Shown one piece after another: positions 1-6,356 of a stretch of DNA of 7,379 nucleotides. Each line of letters begins with the position of its first letter. Within the stretch, counting starts at the first letter, position 1. Source of the stretch: Verrucomicrobiota bacterium (GTDB taxonomy: Bacteria > Verrucomicrobiota > Verrucomicrobiia > Opitutales > UBA2995); the NCBI GenBank assembly GCA_027297085.1, contig JAPUIL010000280.1, forward strand, positions 1-7,379, read 5' to 3'. The notes beneath the pieces were generated by a model. It did no database searches. It worked only from the letters and a program-made list of their open reading frames with translations, and was not told the DNA's origin. The position numbers were made by a program, and so were the translations under genes.

Positions 1-891
1 CCGTGGTTTGTTAGAGGCCCATCTCCAAAGTCCCTGGCTGTCCACTGAAATATCCACAAAAGGATCGAAAGAGTGTTGGTTTAAAACATCAAGCCGACTC
101 TCGTATTGCCTGTCCTGTAATTCGCCATGCCAAAGATGAAACGCACGTCCTGGGATGTGGCCAACTCGGCACTTGACCGCGTCATGAAATCGTCGAGCCC
201 AGGAGAGGTAGTGTTCCATCCTTGCGCCAGTCATCTTAAGTGCCTCAATACCGAGATCAAAGCGGCCCAGTGCAGCGCCAATAATTGCACGATCCGCGCC
301 ACCCATAATACATGCATCGTATAAGCCGTGACGTTTGAGTATTTTGCGCGAACTCGCCCAGGCTAAACCAACCGTTGAGCGCAATCCCACAGGTACTCCG
401 GCTCGTCGAAAATCATCATCCGTGGCTTTGCTTCGTGACATCAGATAGATTGCCGACGGCGTTTGCAGATCTGAAAATTTTGATGAGTTCTCCGAGTATA
501 AATCCTCTGGGGCTGTGTCCTTAGGGAGGTTTACACGATGTTCGTACAGATGCACCAGAGCAGAGTGATCAAGAGCATTTATGGCATGCGACACCCAATC
601 CTTTGATTCAAAGATCACGTCACAATCAATCCAAGCAACCCTATCGCACTCTTCAGGTAACCTATCGATGACCAAATTCAGCAGTCTTTCTTTTTGCCAC
701 ATCACATCATCTCCCCTCAGTTTGAGGATGATGTCCGCATCGGAGTTATCGAAAGCAAATTCGCCACCAAATGAGAGCTCAACCGTTGCTAGGGGTACGC
801 CTAGTTGTTCATGAAAAGTACGATAATTCGCGAGGCGGCGTTTGAATCCGGCTGGATTGAAGTACGATGTGATTGCCCAGAGACGACTCAT
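1..891 (-). CDS. Glycosyltransferase-like (GT-A fold) protein, 3' end cut off
   Basis: This frame is open for 297 codons from ATG at 891 to the window edge, so only the C-terminal end is missing. The protein starts MSRLWAITSYFNPAG. It has a DxD-type metal and nucleotide-sugar site (Asp89-Cys-Asp91, within AWIDCDVIF), a GLAWAS segment at 175-180, GGADRAI at 197-203 and LWHG at 253-256. This order (DxD, acceptor-side Gly/Trp segment, Gly-Gly-Ala-Asp, late Trp-His) fits GT-A glycosyltransferases. There is no signal peptide or membrane segment in the visible part, so it is probably cytoplasmic. The ATG overlaps the TGA of the upstream adenylation gene by 4 bases (ATGA), and no Shine-Dalgarno sequence precedes it, so translational coupling is likely. 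Sugar donor and acceptor cannot be told; the upstream carrier protein's product is a possible acceptor, which is inference. Being a gene is near certain; the glycosyltransferase role is moderately sure. Confidence 0.8.
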   Translation of the reverse strand, partial: MSRLWAITSYFNPAGFKRRLANYRTFHEQLGVPLATVELSFGGEFAFDNSDADIILKLRGDDVMWQKERLLNLVIDRLPEECDRVAWIDCDVIFESKDWVSHAINALDHSALVHLYEHRVNLPKDTAPEDLYSENSSKFSDLQTPSAIYLMSRSKATDDDFRRAGVPVGLRSTVGLAWASSRKILKRHGLYDACIMGGADRAIIGAALGRFDLGIEALKMTGARMEHYLSWARRFHDAVKCRVGHIPGRAFHLWHGELQDRQYESRLDVLNQHSFDPFVDISVDSQGLWRWASNKPR

Positions 892-2771
892 TTTGAAGTA
901 TCTACAGACGAAGAAGTAGGAGGGCTTGTAGATTGAGCTGAAATAAGTGATTCGACTAAGTCAGTAACCAGCAAAATCGTCCCGGCGTCAAAAAGCATTC
1001 GTATCGTAAGATTGACATCGAATTTGTGATTGACCCTTGCCAGAATCATCATCGCTTTGAGCGAATCACCGCCAACATCCATAAAGTGATCATTGAGACC
1101 AATCTGATCCAGCTGGAGTACTTCTTTCCAAATAGCCGTTATATTATCAGTAGTTTTAGTAAGCTTAGTATTGTCTCGAACTTCTGCCTCAACAGGTGCG
1201 ACTGGGACAACCACAGCAGGGGTTGGTAGAGATTGCCGGTCTATTTTTCCTGTCAGTGTTCTCGGAAGTGTGGTCAGACACATCAGAATTGTCGGTACCA
1301 TGTAACTGGGCAATCTGACTTTGAGTTTTTCTCGAATGGTTTGTGTATCAATCGATATTGATTCAATGTAGGCAACGAGGCTGACATCGCCATTTGAATC
1401 CGCGTGGCCCGCAGCAGCCACCTGTGAAATTCCATCCAGATCGAGCAGTGCAGCTTCGACTTCCAATAGATCTACTCGATTACCTCGAATTTTTACCTGC
1501 AAATCTTTTCGTCCACTGTGATAAATACAACCATCAGACGCAATCTCACAGATATCACCTGTGGCATAGGTAGCTATATTCGGTCCTTCGCAATGAGTTT
1601 CTGCTCGGTGAGCGAATCGACTAGAACTTGAATTGCTAATGAATGAACCACGAATGCCGATTTCACCCGACTCGTCGTTTCTGGAGCTGTCCTTATTCAG
1701 TATCACGACTTGAGTGCCCGTTAAGGCGTATCCGCCCGGTACTGTCGGTGTTGTGATGACAGTTGTCTTATCAACGAGGTAGTGGGCAAAGTCGCCAAAT
1801 TCGGAGACACCAAGAGAACTGACTAATACGCAGTGATCAGCAAATCGTTTCTTGAAGGCTTCTATATCAGCTCGAAATACTGGCTCGCCCTGCAACACAA
1901 TTAACCGCAGATCCGGAAACTTATCCGTGTCTCGAAGGGAACCAGTCAGTGCGCGAAACGTTGAAACCGGTGATCGGTAGACAGTAATTTGCTCGTCCCG
2001 AATCCAATCTGCCAGAGAGACAAGGTTGCCATCATGCTGAAGGTCGGTAGGGTAATAACAGGCACCGTGTAGCAAAGCATGAAGGGGTATGGCCGTGCTA
2101 CTACGTGTAAACAACATGCGATCCTGAGAATTCAACCCGATAGAGTCTGTAACCCGCATGGCAGCATGAAGTTCATTTACATGGTCTCTGATCGTCTGTT
2201 TGGGTTGCCCGGTTGACCCAGAGGAATAGCTGATGGTTGCTGGAGTGCCCGGGTGCAGGAGCAAGTGGGGGTTATCGCCATAGAGTGCGATTTCCTTATC
2301 CTCCAGATTGATGATAACGGTGTTCTCGTTAACAAGTTTCTCAGCTAGCTGTAAATTCCCGGTCCTGGTTATTATATATCGGATCTTGCAGTGCTCAATG
2401 ATCTGTTGCAGGCGATGGATTGGATACGATATGTCCAATTCCACTCGCGTGGATCCTGCCTTGAGAACTCCTATTTGCGCTACCACCGCCAGGACGCTAT
2501 GTTCGAAGAATAAGCCTATCCGTTCCGTGTGACCCAGCCCGAGCCTCAGTAACAACTGAGCAACACCGTTAGATTGCGAGTCTAGCTCTGTGTAGGTGAG
2601 CTCACTCGAGCGAGACTTTAAAGCGACGTTCTGTGGGAAACGTTTTACTACTTCATCGAAGCGCGTACAGATAGACTTCGTCGTCGCAGCATTCTCGGTA
2701 AATTCTAAGCGTGGTACGTTCTTGAGGTAACACTTAGTCCGCGTGATATGCTGCTGAGATTTTTGGTTCAA
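888..2771 (-). CDS. Stand-alone NRPS-like adenylation and carrier protein (A-PCP)
   Basis: This 627-residue enzyme should activate a carboxylic acid with ATP and load it as a thioester on its own phosphopantetheine arm. Visible A-domain motifs in order are LTYTELD (58-64), the phosphate loop SYSSGSTGQPK (181-191), YATGD (402-406), GRKDLQVKIRGNRVD (420-434) and LPRTLTGKID with Lys509 as the expected catalytic lysine. The carrier domain follows (about 540-610), with DVGGDSLKAM placing the phosphopantetheine Ser at 570. There is no condensation, thioesterase or reductase domain. The A4 region reads LFTRSSTAIPLHALLHGA, so the Asp that normally binds the alpha-amino group is apparently Thr, and A5 reads SLGVSEFGD rather than the usual NxYGPTE. 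The substrate may therefore not be an ordinary alpha-amino acid. The start taken is TTG; the frame is open back to 2822 without ATG or GTG, no clear Shine-Dalgarno is visible, and the next Met is at residue 205. It overlaps the downstream glycosyltransferase by 4 bases. Confidence 0.93.
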   Translation of the reverse strand: MNQKSQQHITRTKCYLKNVPRLEFTENAATTKSICTRFDEVVKRFPQNVALKSRSSELTYTELDSQSNGVAQLLLRLGLGHTERIGLFFEHSVLAVVAQIGVLKAGSTRVELDISYPIHRLQQIIEHCKIRYIITRTGNLQLAEKLVNENTVIINLEDKEIALYGDNPHLLLHPGTPATISYSSGSTGQPKQTIRDHVNELHAAMRVTDSIGLNSQDRMLFTRSSTAIPLHALLHGACYYPTDLQHDGNLVSLADWIRDEQITVYRSPVSTFRALTGSLRDTDKFPDLRLIVLQGEPVFRADIEAFKKRFADHCVLVSSLGVSEFGDFAHYLVDKTTVITTPTVPGGYALTGTQVVILNKDSSRNDESGEIGIRGSFISNSSSSRFAHRAETHCEGPNIATYATGDICEIASDGCIYHSGRKDLQVKIRGNRVDLLEVEAALLDLDGISQVAAAGHADSNGDVSLVAYIESISIDTQTIREKLKVRLPSYMVPTILMCLTTLPRTLTGKIDRQSLPTPAVVVPVAPVEAEVRDNTKLTKTTDNITAIWKEVLQLDQIGLNDHFMDVGGDSLKAMMILARVNHKFDVNLTIRMLFDAGTILLVTDLVESLISAQSTSPPTSSSVDTSK

Positions 2772-2822
2772 ACGATTTATCCGGAAACAACTGTGGAGGT
2801 TATACTGAGAGGGAATTGCATT

Positions 2823-3167
2823 TTAACGGTGGAGACGCCCGGGTGAGGCAAGAGCAAAACAACTACATCCACCTAATTTAGTTACAGACAGAAATCCATA
2901 ACTATCTAGTTTCCATCCCTGATTGGAAAGTTGCCATAGGAATCCTTCTGGGTGTATTTCCGATAGATATTCGGAAAAGAGAGAATCAAGAAGAAGTTGG
3001 TTCTCTCCTCGGCTAACAGCTTCCAGAACGTTGTTTAACACCGCCCCAGGTTCTCCATAAAGAACTTTAATTAGTGGATTTCCCTGGGATATCGATGCTG
3101 ACAAAAAACTGACCAGGAGAGTAAAAATTATCTTCTTCTCAACCACCGTATATGAGAATTGCTTCAT
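2823..3167 (-). CDS. Small secreted protein of unknown function
   Basis: I do not recognise this 114-residue protein. It begins MKQFSYTVVEKK, followed by a hydrophobic stretch at 13-25 and small residues to about 29, a plausible Sec signal peptide; cleavage near 27-30 is inferred. The mature part is mixed hydrophobic and acidic, with an aromatic segment GFLWQLSNQGWKLDSYGF (75-92), then GGCSC at 99-103 and a basic tail ending RLHR. ATG at 3167 is chosen because AAAGGA lies 8 bases upstream. A longer version could start at the ATG at 3224, which overlaps the dehydratase stop as TGATG and would add 19 residues before the signal. The gene lies 56 bases after the dehydratase gene and 51 before the adenylation gene, same strand. 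A sampled 60-base stretch is about 38% GC, lower than its neighbours. It could instead be a decayed gene, but the good ribosome site argues for expression. Confidence 0.6.
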   Translation of the reverse strand: MKQFSYTVVEKKIIFTLLVSFLSASISQGNPLIKVLYGEPGAVLNNVLEAVSRGENQLLLDSLFSEYLSEIHPEGFLWQLSNQGWKLDSYGFLSVTKLGGCSCFALASPGRLHR

Positions 3168-3175
3168 AATATTTT

Positions 3176-3181
3176 TCCTTT
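3176..3181 (-). promoter_or_regulatory. Ribosome binding site for the small secreted protein
   Basis: On the minus strand the bases read AAAGGA, followed by 8 bases and then ATG at 3167. This is the clearest Shine-Dalgarno among the minus-strand genes here, and it decides in favour of the internal ATG over the ATG at 3224. Confidence 0.6.
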
Positions 3182-3223
3182 GGACATTAGAAATGAGGTT
3201 TATGCGTAGTCTGACCCGAAGCA

Positions 3224-4441
3224 TCAGGATCGCGCCAACAGTCCGGTTTTCAGATAGTGAGATTTTCGCTTCCAGCTAATGGGCACTTTACTACCCTTTT
3301 GAAGAGCCTCGGTATCGAAATCAATTCCTAGTCCTGGCCCGGGTGGTGGGGCCATCAATCCGTCTTCTCCCAACTCAAAAATCTCTTTGTTTTTTATATA
3401 AAACAACCAGGGGTTTTCACCAAGTTCCTGAGCCGCTTGATCATTGTAATGAATCCCATCGGCGCACTCCAATAAAAAGGCGCTGCGGCTGGTTACCATG
3501 CTTTGATAAATGCCCATAAATGCGATGGCCGAAAGCGGACAATGCGGGGCGATGCCGATTCCGGCTGCATCAGCTATTGATGCGATACGACGTAAATTGA
3601 TTATGCCGCCCACGTGCACCATATCGGGTTGGAGGATGTCTACGCCCTTGTTAGCCGCCAAACGAAAGAAATCGCTCGAGCAATACATACGCTCTCCGGT
3701 GGCGATGGGTATCCCACCGGCCATCTGGCGGATAGCGGGCAGTTCATGTTCGTAAGCGGGTTCGACGGGCTCTTCTATGAACAATGGTTCGTAAGGACGC
3801 AGAGCATCGATGAGCCGCCGCGCTGTCGGTGGCTTCAATCGTCCGTGTCCATCGTAGGCCGCCGAAACATGGGATGGCAAAGCTTCCGATAGCGCTTTGG
3901 CAACTTCCCGGGCCTGCTTAATGCCTCCATGAACATCAATCGGCCCCATGGCCGGACAGGCATTGAGTTTAATAGCGCATACATTTGTTTCCTCAATAAC
4001 CTTCAAGGCTTGCTCGACTGCCGAATCCGGTTCGGGCACATTCCCACCCACCCAACGATAATAAGGTAAACCTTTGGTGTGCAGCAAACCTCCGAACAAT
4101 TGGTAAAGAGGCGTTTGAAGCCGTCGGCCCAAGATGTCCCAAAGCGCGGTCTCAATTCCCGCGGCAACACTCCGCTGTACTGGACTATTGCTGTAAAAAT
4201 CATGGCTGAGAAATTCCTGAGCCAAGGTGATACGATTAGCATCTTTACCGATAAAAAAGGATGCTATGTCGTGAGCAAGAGTGATCACTGTTTCCGTATG
4301 GCTTTCTAAGGTTATGTCTCCATAGCTTTCACCGGCTTCGGTGATCACTCGAACCAGGGCAAACCGGGGAGGTATGGTAAAAGCCTCGATAGCTTTAATC
4401 GGATTTGGATGTAGATGGTCGCTATGGAAATCGCTGTTCAT
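3224..4441 (-). CDS. Enolase-superfamily dehydratase, galactonate dehydratase-like
   Basis: The 405-residue protein belongs to the mandelate racemase/muconate lactonizing branch of the enolase superfamily, most like D-galactonate dehydratase (DgoD), which removes water from a sugar acid to give a 2-keto-3-deoxy acid using Mg2+. Evidence: PPRFALVRVITEAG in the capping domain (24-37); KLNAC at 158-162 where DgoD has KLNGC; YDGHGR giving metal ligand Asp197 and His199; FIEEPV with Glu223; GERM with Glu250; LQPDMVHVGGI at 270-280; APHCPL with catalytic His300; and LLECADGIHYND with Glu325. All expected catalytic residues are present, so it should be active. DgoD proper is about 20 residues shorter, mainly lacking the N-terminal extension. 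The exact sugar acid is unknown; other acid-sugar dehydratases share these motifs. ATG at 4441 has no strong ribosome site. Its stop overlaps an ATG of the next frame (TGATG). Confidence 0.93.
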   Translation of the reverse strand: MNSDFHSDHLHPNPIKAIEAFTIPPRFALVRVITEAGESYGDITLESHTETVITLAHDIASFFIGKDANRITLAQEFLSHDFYSNSPVQRSVAAGIETALWDILGRRLQTPLYQLFGGLLHTKGLPYYRWVGGNVPEPDSAVEQALKVIEETNVCAIKLNACPAMGPIDVHGGIKQAREVAKALSEALPSHVSAAYDGHGRLKPPTARRLIDALRPYEPLFIEEPVEPAYEHELPAIRQMAGGIPIATGERMYCSSDFFRLAANKGVDILQPDMVHVGGIINLRRIASIADAAGIGIAPHCPLSAIAFMGIYQSMVTSRSAFLLECADGIHYNDQAAQELGENPWLFYIKNKEIFELGEDGLMAPPPGPGLGIDFDTEALQKGSKVPISWKRKSHYLKTGLLARS

Positions 4442-4480
4442 ACTAAAGCCTAGCTTGTATTTCTGAGACCTAACATTGAA

Positions 4481-4495
4481 TGACGATCGACGTCA
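4481..4495 (-). promoter_or_regulatory. Inverted repeat upstream of the dehydratase gene (possible operator)
   Basis: A 15-base palindrome, TGACG-ATCGA-CGTCA, lies about 40 bases upstream of the dehydratase ATG and overlaps the stop codon of the aminotransferase remnant. A -35-like TTGACG sits at its edge on the minus strand, but I see no convincing -10 at the right distance. It could bind a repressor of the dehydratase operon; chance is also possible. Confidence 0.2.
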
Positions 4496-4669
4496 AACGA
4501 GATGGCTGCAAAAGCGCTCTATGCGATCCAGTCCTTTCTCGATTTCCTCCACGCTCGTGGCGTAACTGATACGGCTATATTCGGCGGCTCGACCGTGACG
4601 GTAACCCAGCATGTCTTTAACTACAAATACTGAAAGCTTGGGTCCGGACACAATACTCCAAAAAGACCG
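4493..4669 (-). pseudogene. C-terminal remnant of a class I/II aminotransferase
   Basis: Between the dehalogenase-like and dehydratase genes the minus strand holds an open stretch of 58 codons ending at TGA (4495-4493). Its end reads SRISYATSVEEIEKGLDRIE followed by RFCSHLV, which fits the typical C-terminus of PLP-dependent fold-type I aminotransferases (RISYATS-x-E-x-ieegl-x-Ri). The upstream part of the fold, including the Schiff-base lysine, is absent: an in-frame TGA lies at 4672-4670, and the dehalogenase-like gene occupies the DNA beyond. The only internal ATG (4612) would give 39 residues, too little for an enzyme. The best reading is a gene mostly deleted, leaving its 3' end. Residues before about RAAEYSR do not match what I expect of the family, so the true homologous part may be only 4493-4590. 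Confidence 0.55.
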
Positions 4670-4704
4670 TCAAGATAGTAGATACTGGCTTTTCACTTCT
4701 AATT

Positions 4705-5559
4705 TCATGCCCCCAGCTGATCAGCCAGGTCGTTAAAGTCTTCGGCGACGATATCAAAATTGGTGAGCTTTGATGCCTCAACGCGTCGCTCCTCCCCGAA
4801 TTCAAATGGCCGGTGGACAAAGGCGGTCTTAAAACCAACTCCTTGGGCAGCTCTCAAATCGCCGGCGTGGGCTGCGACCATCATTACTTCCTCGTGTTTT
4901 AAGCCGAGCAACTGAGCTGCTGTTTGGTATACGATCGGATCCGGCTTGTAGCGTTTAGCCAGCTCTGAAGACAAGACCGCGTCCCAAGGGATGCCTGCCC
5001 GATTAGCCATGTTCGACAGGAGCGACACGTTGCCATTGGAAAGTGAGGCTATGGTATACGATTTCCGTAACCGGGAAAGACCCTCGATGGTATCGGGCCA
5101 GGGTTCCAGACGATGCCAGCCCCGATTAAAATCGTCGAGCTCATCCTCCGATAACGATTGTAATTCGAATTGCTCCACGAGCTCATCGAGAATCATACGA
5201 TGAAGCCGGTCGATATTCGTCCAGGGCAGCTCGCCGTTTCTCACTTTGTTCATATAAGGCCCATAACCCGCGCGCCAACCATCTGCCACGGCCGTCCAAT
5301 CTACATCCAGGCCTTTCTTTTTTCCAAGCGCTTCACCTTCCGCAATAATGGAAGAACGCCAATCCACCACAGTACCAAAAACGTCAAACGTGAGGGCCTT
5401 TACATCCTTCAAGGATCCGGGCCGCTCGTTTTTCGGAGCCGAGCAGGCCTGGGCGCCGATAAGAGTAGCTCCACCCATAGAGGAAGACAAAACCGCCGGA
5501 GTCATAGCAGTGGTTTTAAGAAATTCTCTCCGTGAAGTATTTGCTCCTTCAGAATTCAT
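4705..5559 (-). CDS. Haloacid dehalogenase type II-like hydrolase with twin-arginine signal
   Basis: The 284-residue protein has a twin-arginine signal, SRREFLK at 9-15, then a hydrophobic stretch ending GAQACS near residue 40, so it should be exported folded; Cys39 could be a lipid-anchor site, but the lipobox is poor. The rest (about 52-284) is a HAD-superfamily hydrolase of the L-2-haloacid dehalogenase type: nucleophile Asp59 in LTFDVFGTVVDWR, SLSNGN at 172-177, Lys205 and Tyr211 in KPDPIVY, and acidic Asp234 in AAHAGDLRAA. Compared with classical L-2-haloacid dehalogenases, the SSNxWD motif reads AAHAGD, so two substrate-pocket residues and the Trp differ and dehalogenation of haloacids is not assured. 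It may be another phosphatase-like or dehalogenase activity in the periplasm. Length without the signal matches the family (about 225-240). It is the most upstream gene of the minus-strand run; 264 bases separate it from the dehydratase gene. Confidence 0.9.
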   Translation of the reverse strand: MNSEGANTSRREFLKTTAMTPAVLSSSMGGATLIGAQACSAPKNERPGSLKDVKALTFDVFGTVVDWRSSIIAEGEALGKKKGLDVDWTAVADGWRAGYGPYMNKVRNGELPWTNIDRLHRMILDELVEQFELQSLSEDELDDFNRGWHRLEPWPDTIEGLSRLRKSYTIASLSNGNVSLLSNMANRAGIPWDAVLSSELAKRYKPDPIVYQTAAQLLGLKHEEVMMVAAHAGDLRAAQGVGFKTAFVHRPFEFGEERRVEASKLTNFDIVAEDFNDLADQLGA

Positions 5560-5720
5560 GAGTGGGTCATGCCCGGGATGATTTTCCTTTTTTATTCCTT
5601 TCTCTCGCGATTGGAGAAGTACTTCAATGAAACCGGAACCCGCTCAACAATGCAATCCCAAGCTGTATCAACCCAACCTCTATGCGGGCAAATTGCATAA
5701 AGGAAATCCGATAAGAATGC

Positions 5721-5773
5721 GCGAGGGGTGAGAATGAGACTCCTTGGCTCATTCGCCTCGCACCGTTCGCGGT
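5721..5773. repeat. GC-rich double hairpin, probable interspersed palindromic repeat
   Basis: Between the divergent dehalogenase-like and cupin genes lies a strong stem-loop: GCGAGG (5721-5726) pairs with CCTCGC (5756-5761), and inside it GAATGAG (5732-5738) pairs with CTCATTC (5748-5754) around a 9-base loop. Directly after it ACCG-TTCG-CGGT (5762-5773) forms a second small hairpin with a TTCG loop, and GGAATGAC follows at about 5780-5787. The style, nested palindromes ending in GGAATGAC, resembles intergenic palindromic repeats found in many proteobacterial genomes; the family is not identified. It is not followed by a T-run on either strand, so a plain terminator role is unlikely. Confidence 0.5.
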
Positions 5774-5830
5774 CGCGCCGGAATGACTATATTATTGCGT
5801 CCACTCGGTGGGTTTCTCATTATCGGCGCC

Positions 5831-6196
5831 ATGAATACAACTGCTGTAACCAAACCGGCCAAACCTCTGAGGCGTGATCCAGCAGAGATCACTCCGTGGA
5901 AAGAGACCTGCGGCGACATCCGCTGCCTGATCGAGGAGGCGGACTTCGCGGCGGCGGAGGTCCACCACGTCGAGATCCAAGACGCCAAGCTCCACTATCA
6001 CGAAAGGACCGACGAAATCTACTACATCATAGACGGGGAGGGTAAGCTCGTGCTCGACGACGAGGAGGTCGAGGTCCACAAGGGCGTTGTCGTCTACGTC
6101 CCCCGCGGCGTGAGGCACAAGGCGGTCGGGAAACTGACGGTGCTCACCGTCTGCATCCCTCGCGGTGTCCTCGGTGACGTCCACGAGGTCGAGTAG
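5831..6196 (+). CDS. Single-domain cupin protein
   Basis: This 121-residue protein (from the ATG at 5831) is a small cupin barrel. The first cupin motif is intact: LHYHERTDEIYYIIDG places metal ligands His55, His57 and Glu62 with Gly69, and the second motif, PRGVRHKA, supplies His96. Small single-domain cupins bind one divalent metal and act as isomerases, dioxygenases or small-ligand sensors; which applies here cannot be told. There is no signal peptide, so it should be cytoplasmic. The frame is open back to 5744, but the extra 29 residues come from the hairpin repeat and spacer, so I take the ATG at 5831, although no Shine-Dalgarno precedes it. Two 60-base stretches are 63% and 67% GC, well above neighbouring genes, which suggests recent transfer or a different origin. 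It stands alone on the plus strand, between two minus-strand genes. Confidence 0.87.
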   Translation: MNTTAVTKPAKPLRRDPAEITPWKETCGDIRCLIEEADFAAAEVHHVEIQDAKLHYHERTDEIYYIIDGEGKLVLDDEEVEVHKGVVVYVPRGVRHKAVGKLTVLTVCIPRGVLGDVHEVE

Positions 6197-6356
6197 GCGA
6201 TAGAAACGATCATCGTATTTCTTCGTCGAGCTAAGTCGACCGGTCCTCAGCCAGCCAAGCAAAGTGAGGATGCGTGACCATCTATTGTCGAAAGAGAATT
6301 ACCAGCCGGCTTTCCAACTGTTTCTGATTACCTTCCATGGGGAAACGATTAACAAT
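6197..6356. other. Convergent spacer, no gene seen
   Basis: This spacer lies between the 3' ends of the cupin and DNRLRE genes. It holds an imperfect inverted repeat, GAAACGAT-c-ATCGTaTTTC (about 6203-6221), and a 5-bp stem, GTCGA-gctaag-TCGAC (about 6225-6240). Neither has the G+C-rich stem plus T-run of a good intrinsic terminator. No attC-like pair of RYYYAAC and GTTRRRY boxes is visible. Confidence 0.4.

Noticed and set aside
3510..3892. Two plus-strand open frames within the dehydratase gene
   Set aside because: They are antisense to a protein with all enolase-superfamily catalytic residues and have no ribosome site or family features.
4655..4690. A terminator after the dehalogenase-like gene (AAAAGACC ... 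GGCTTTT)
   Set aside because: The stem is short, A/T-rich and bulged, with an 18-base loop, so it is not a convincing intrinsic terminator.
5170..5581. Overlapping plus-strand frames opposite the dehalogenase-like gene
   Set aside because: Antisense shadows of a clear HAD-family gene; compositions are non-protein-like.
5792..6262. A 156-codon open frame on the minus strand, antisense to the cupin
   Set aside because: It is a shadow of the GC-rich cupin: its translation is a monotonous run of Val, Asp, Leu and Arg, while the plus strand shows a full cupin motif.
6197..6356. A possible attC site after the DNRLRE gene
   Set aside because: Scanning for RYYYAAC and GTTRRRY boxes gave no pair; the only plus-strand GTT there (GTTTCTG) does not fit.
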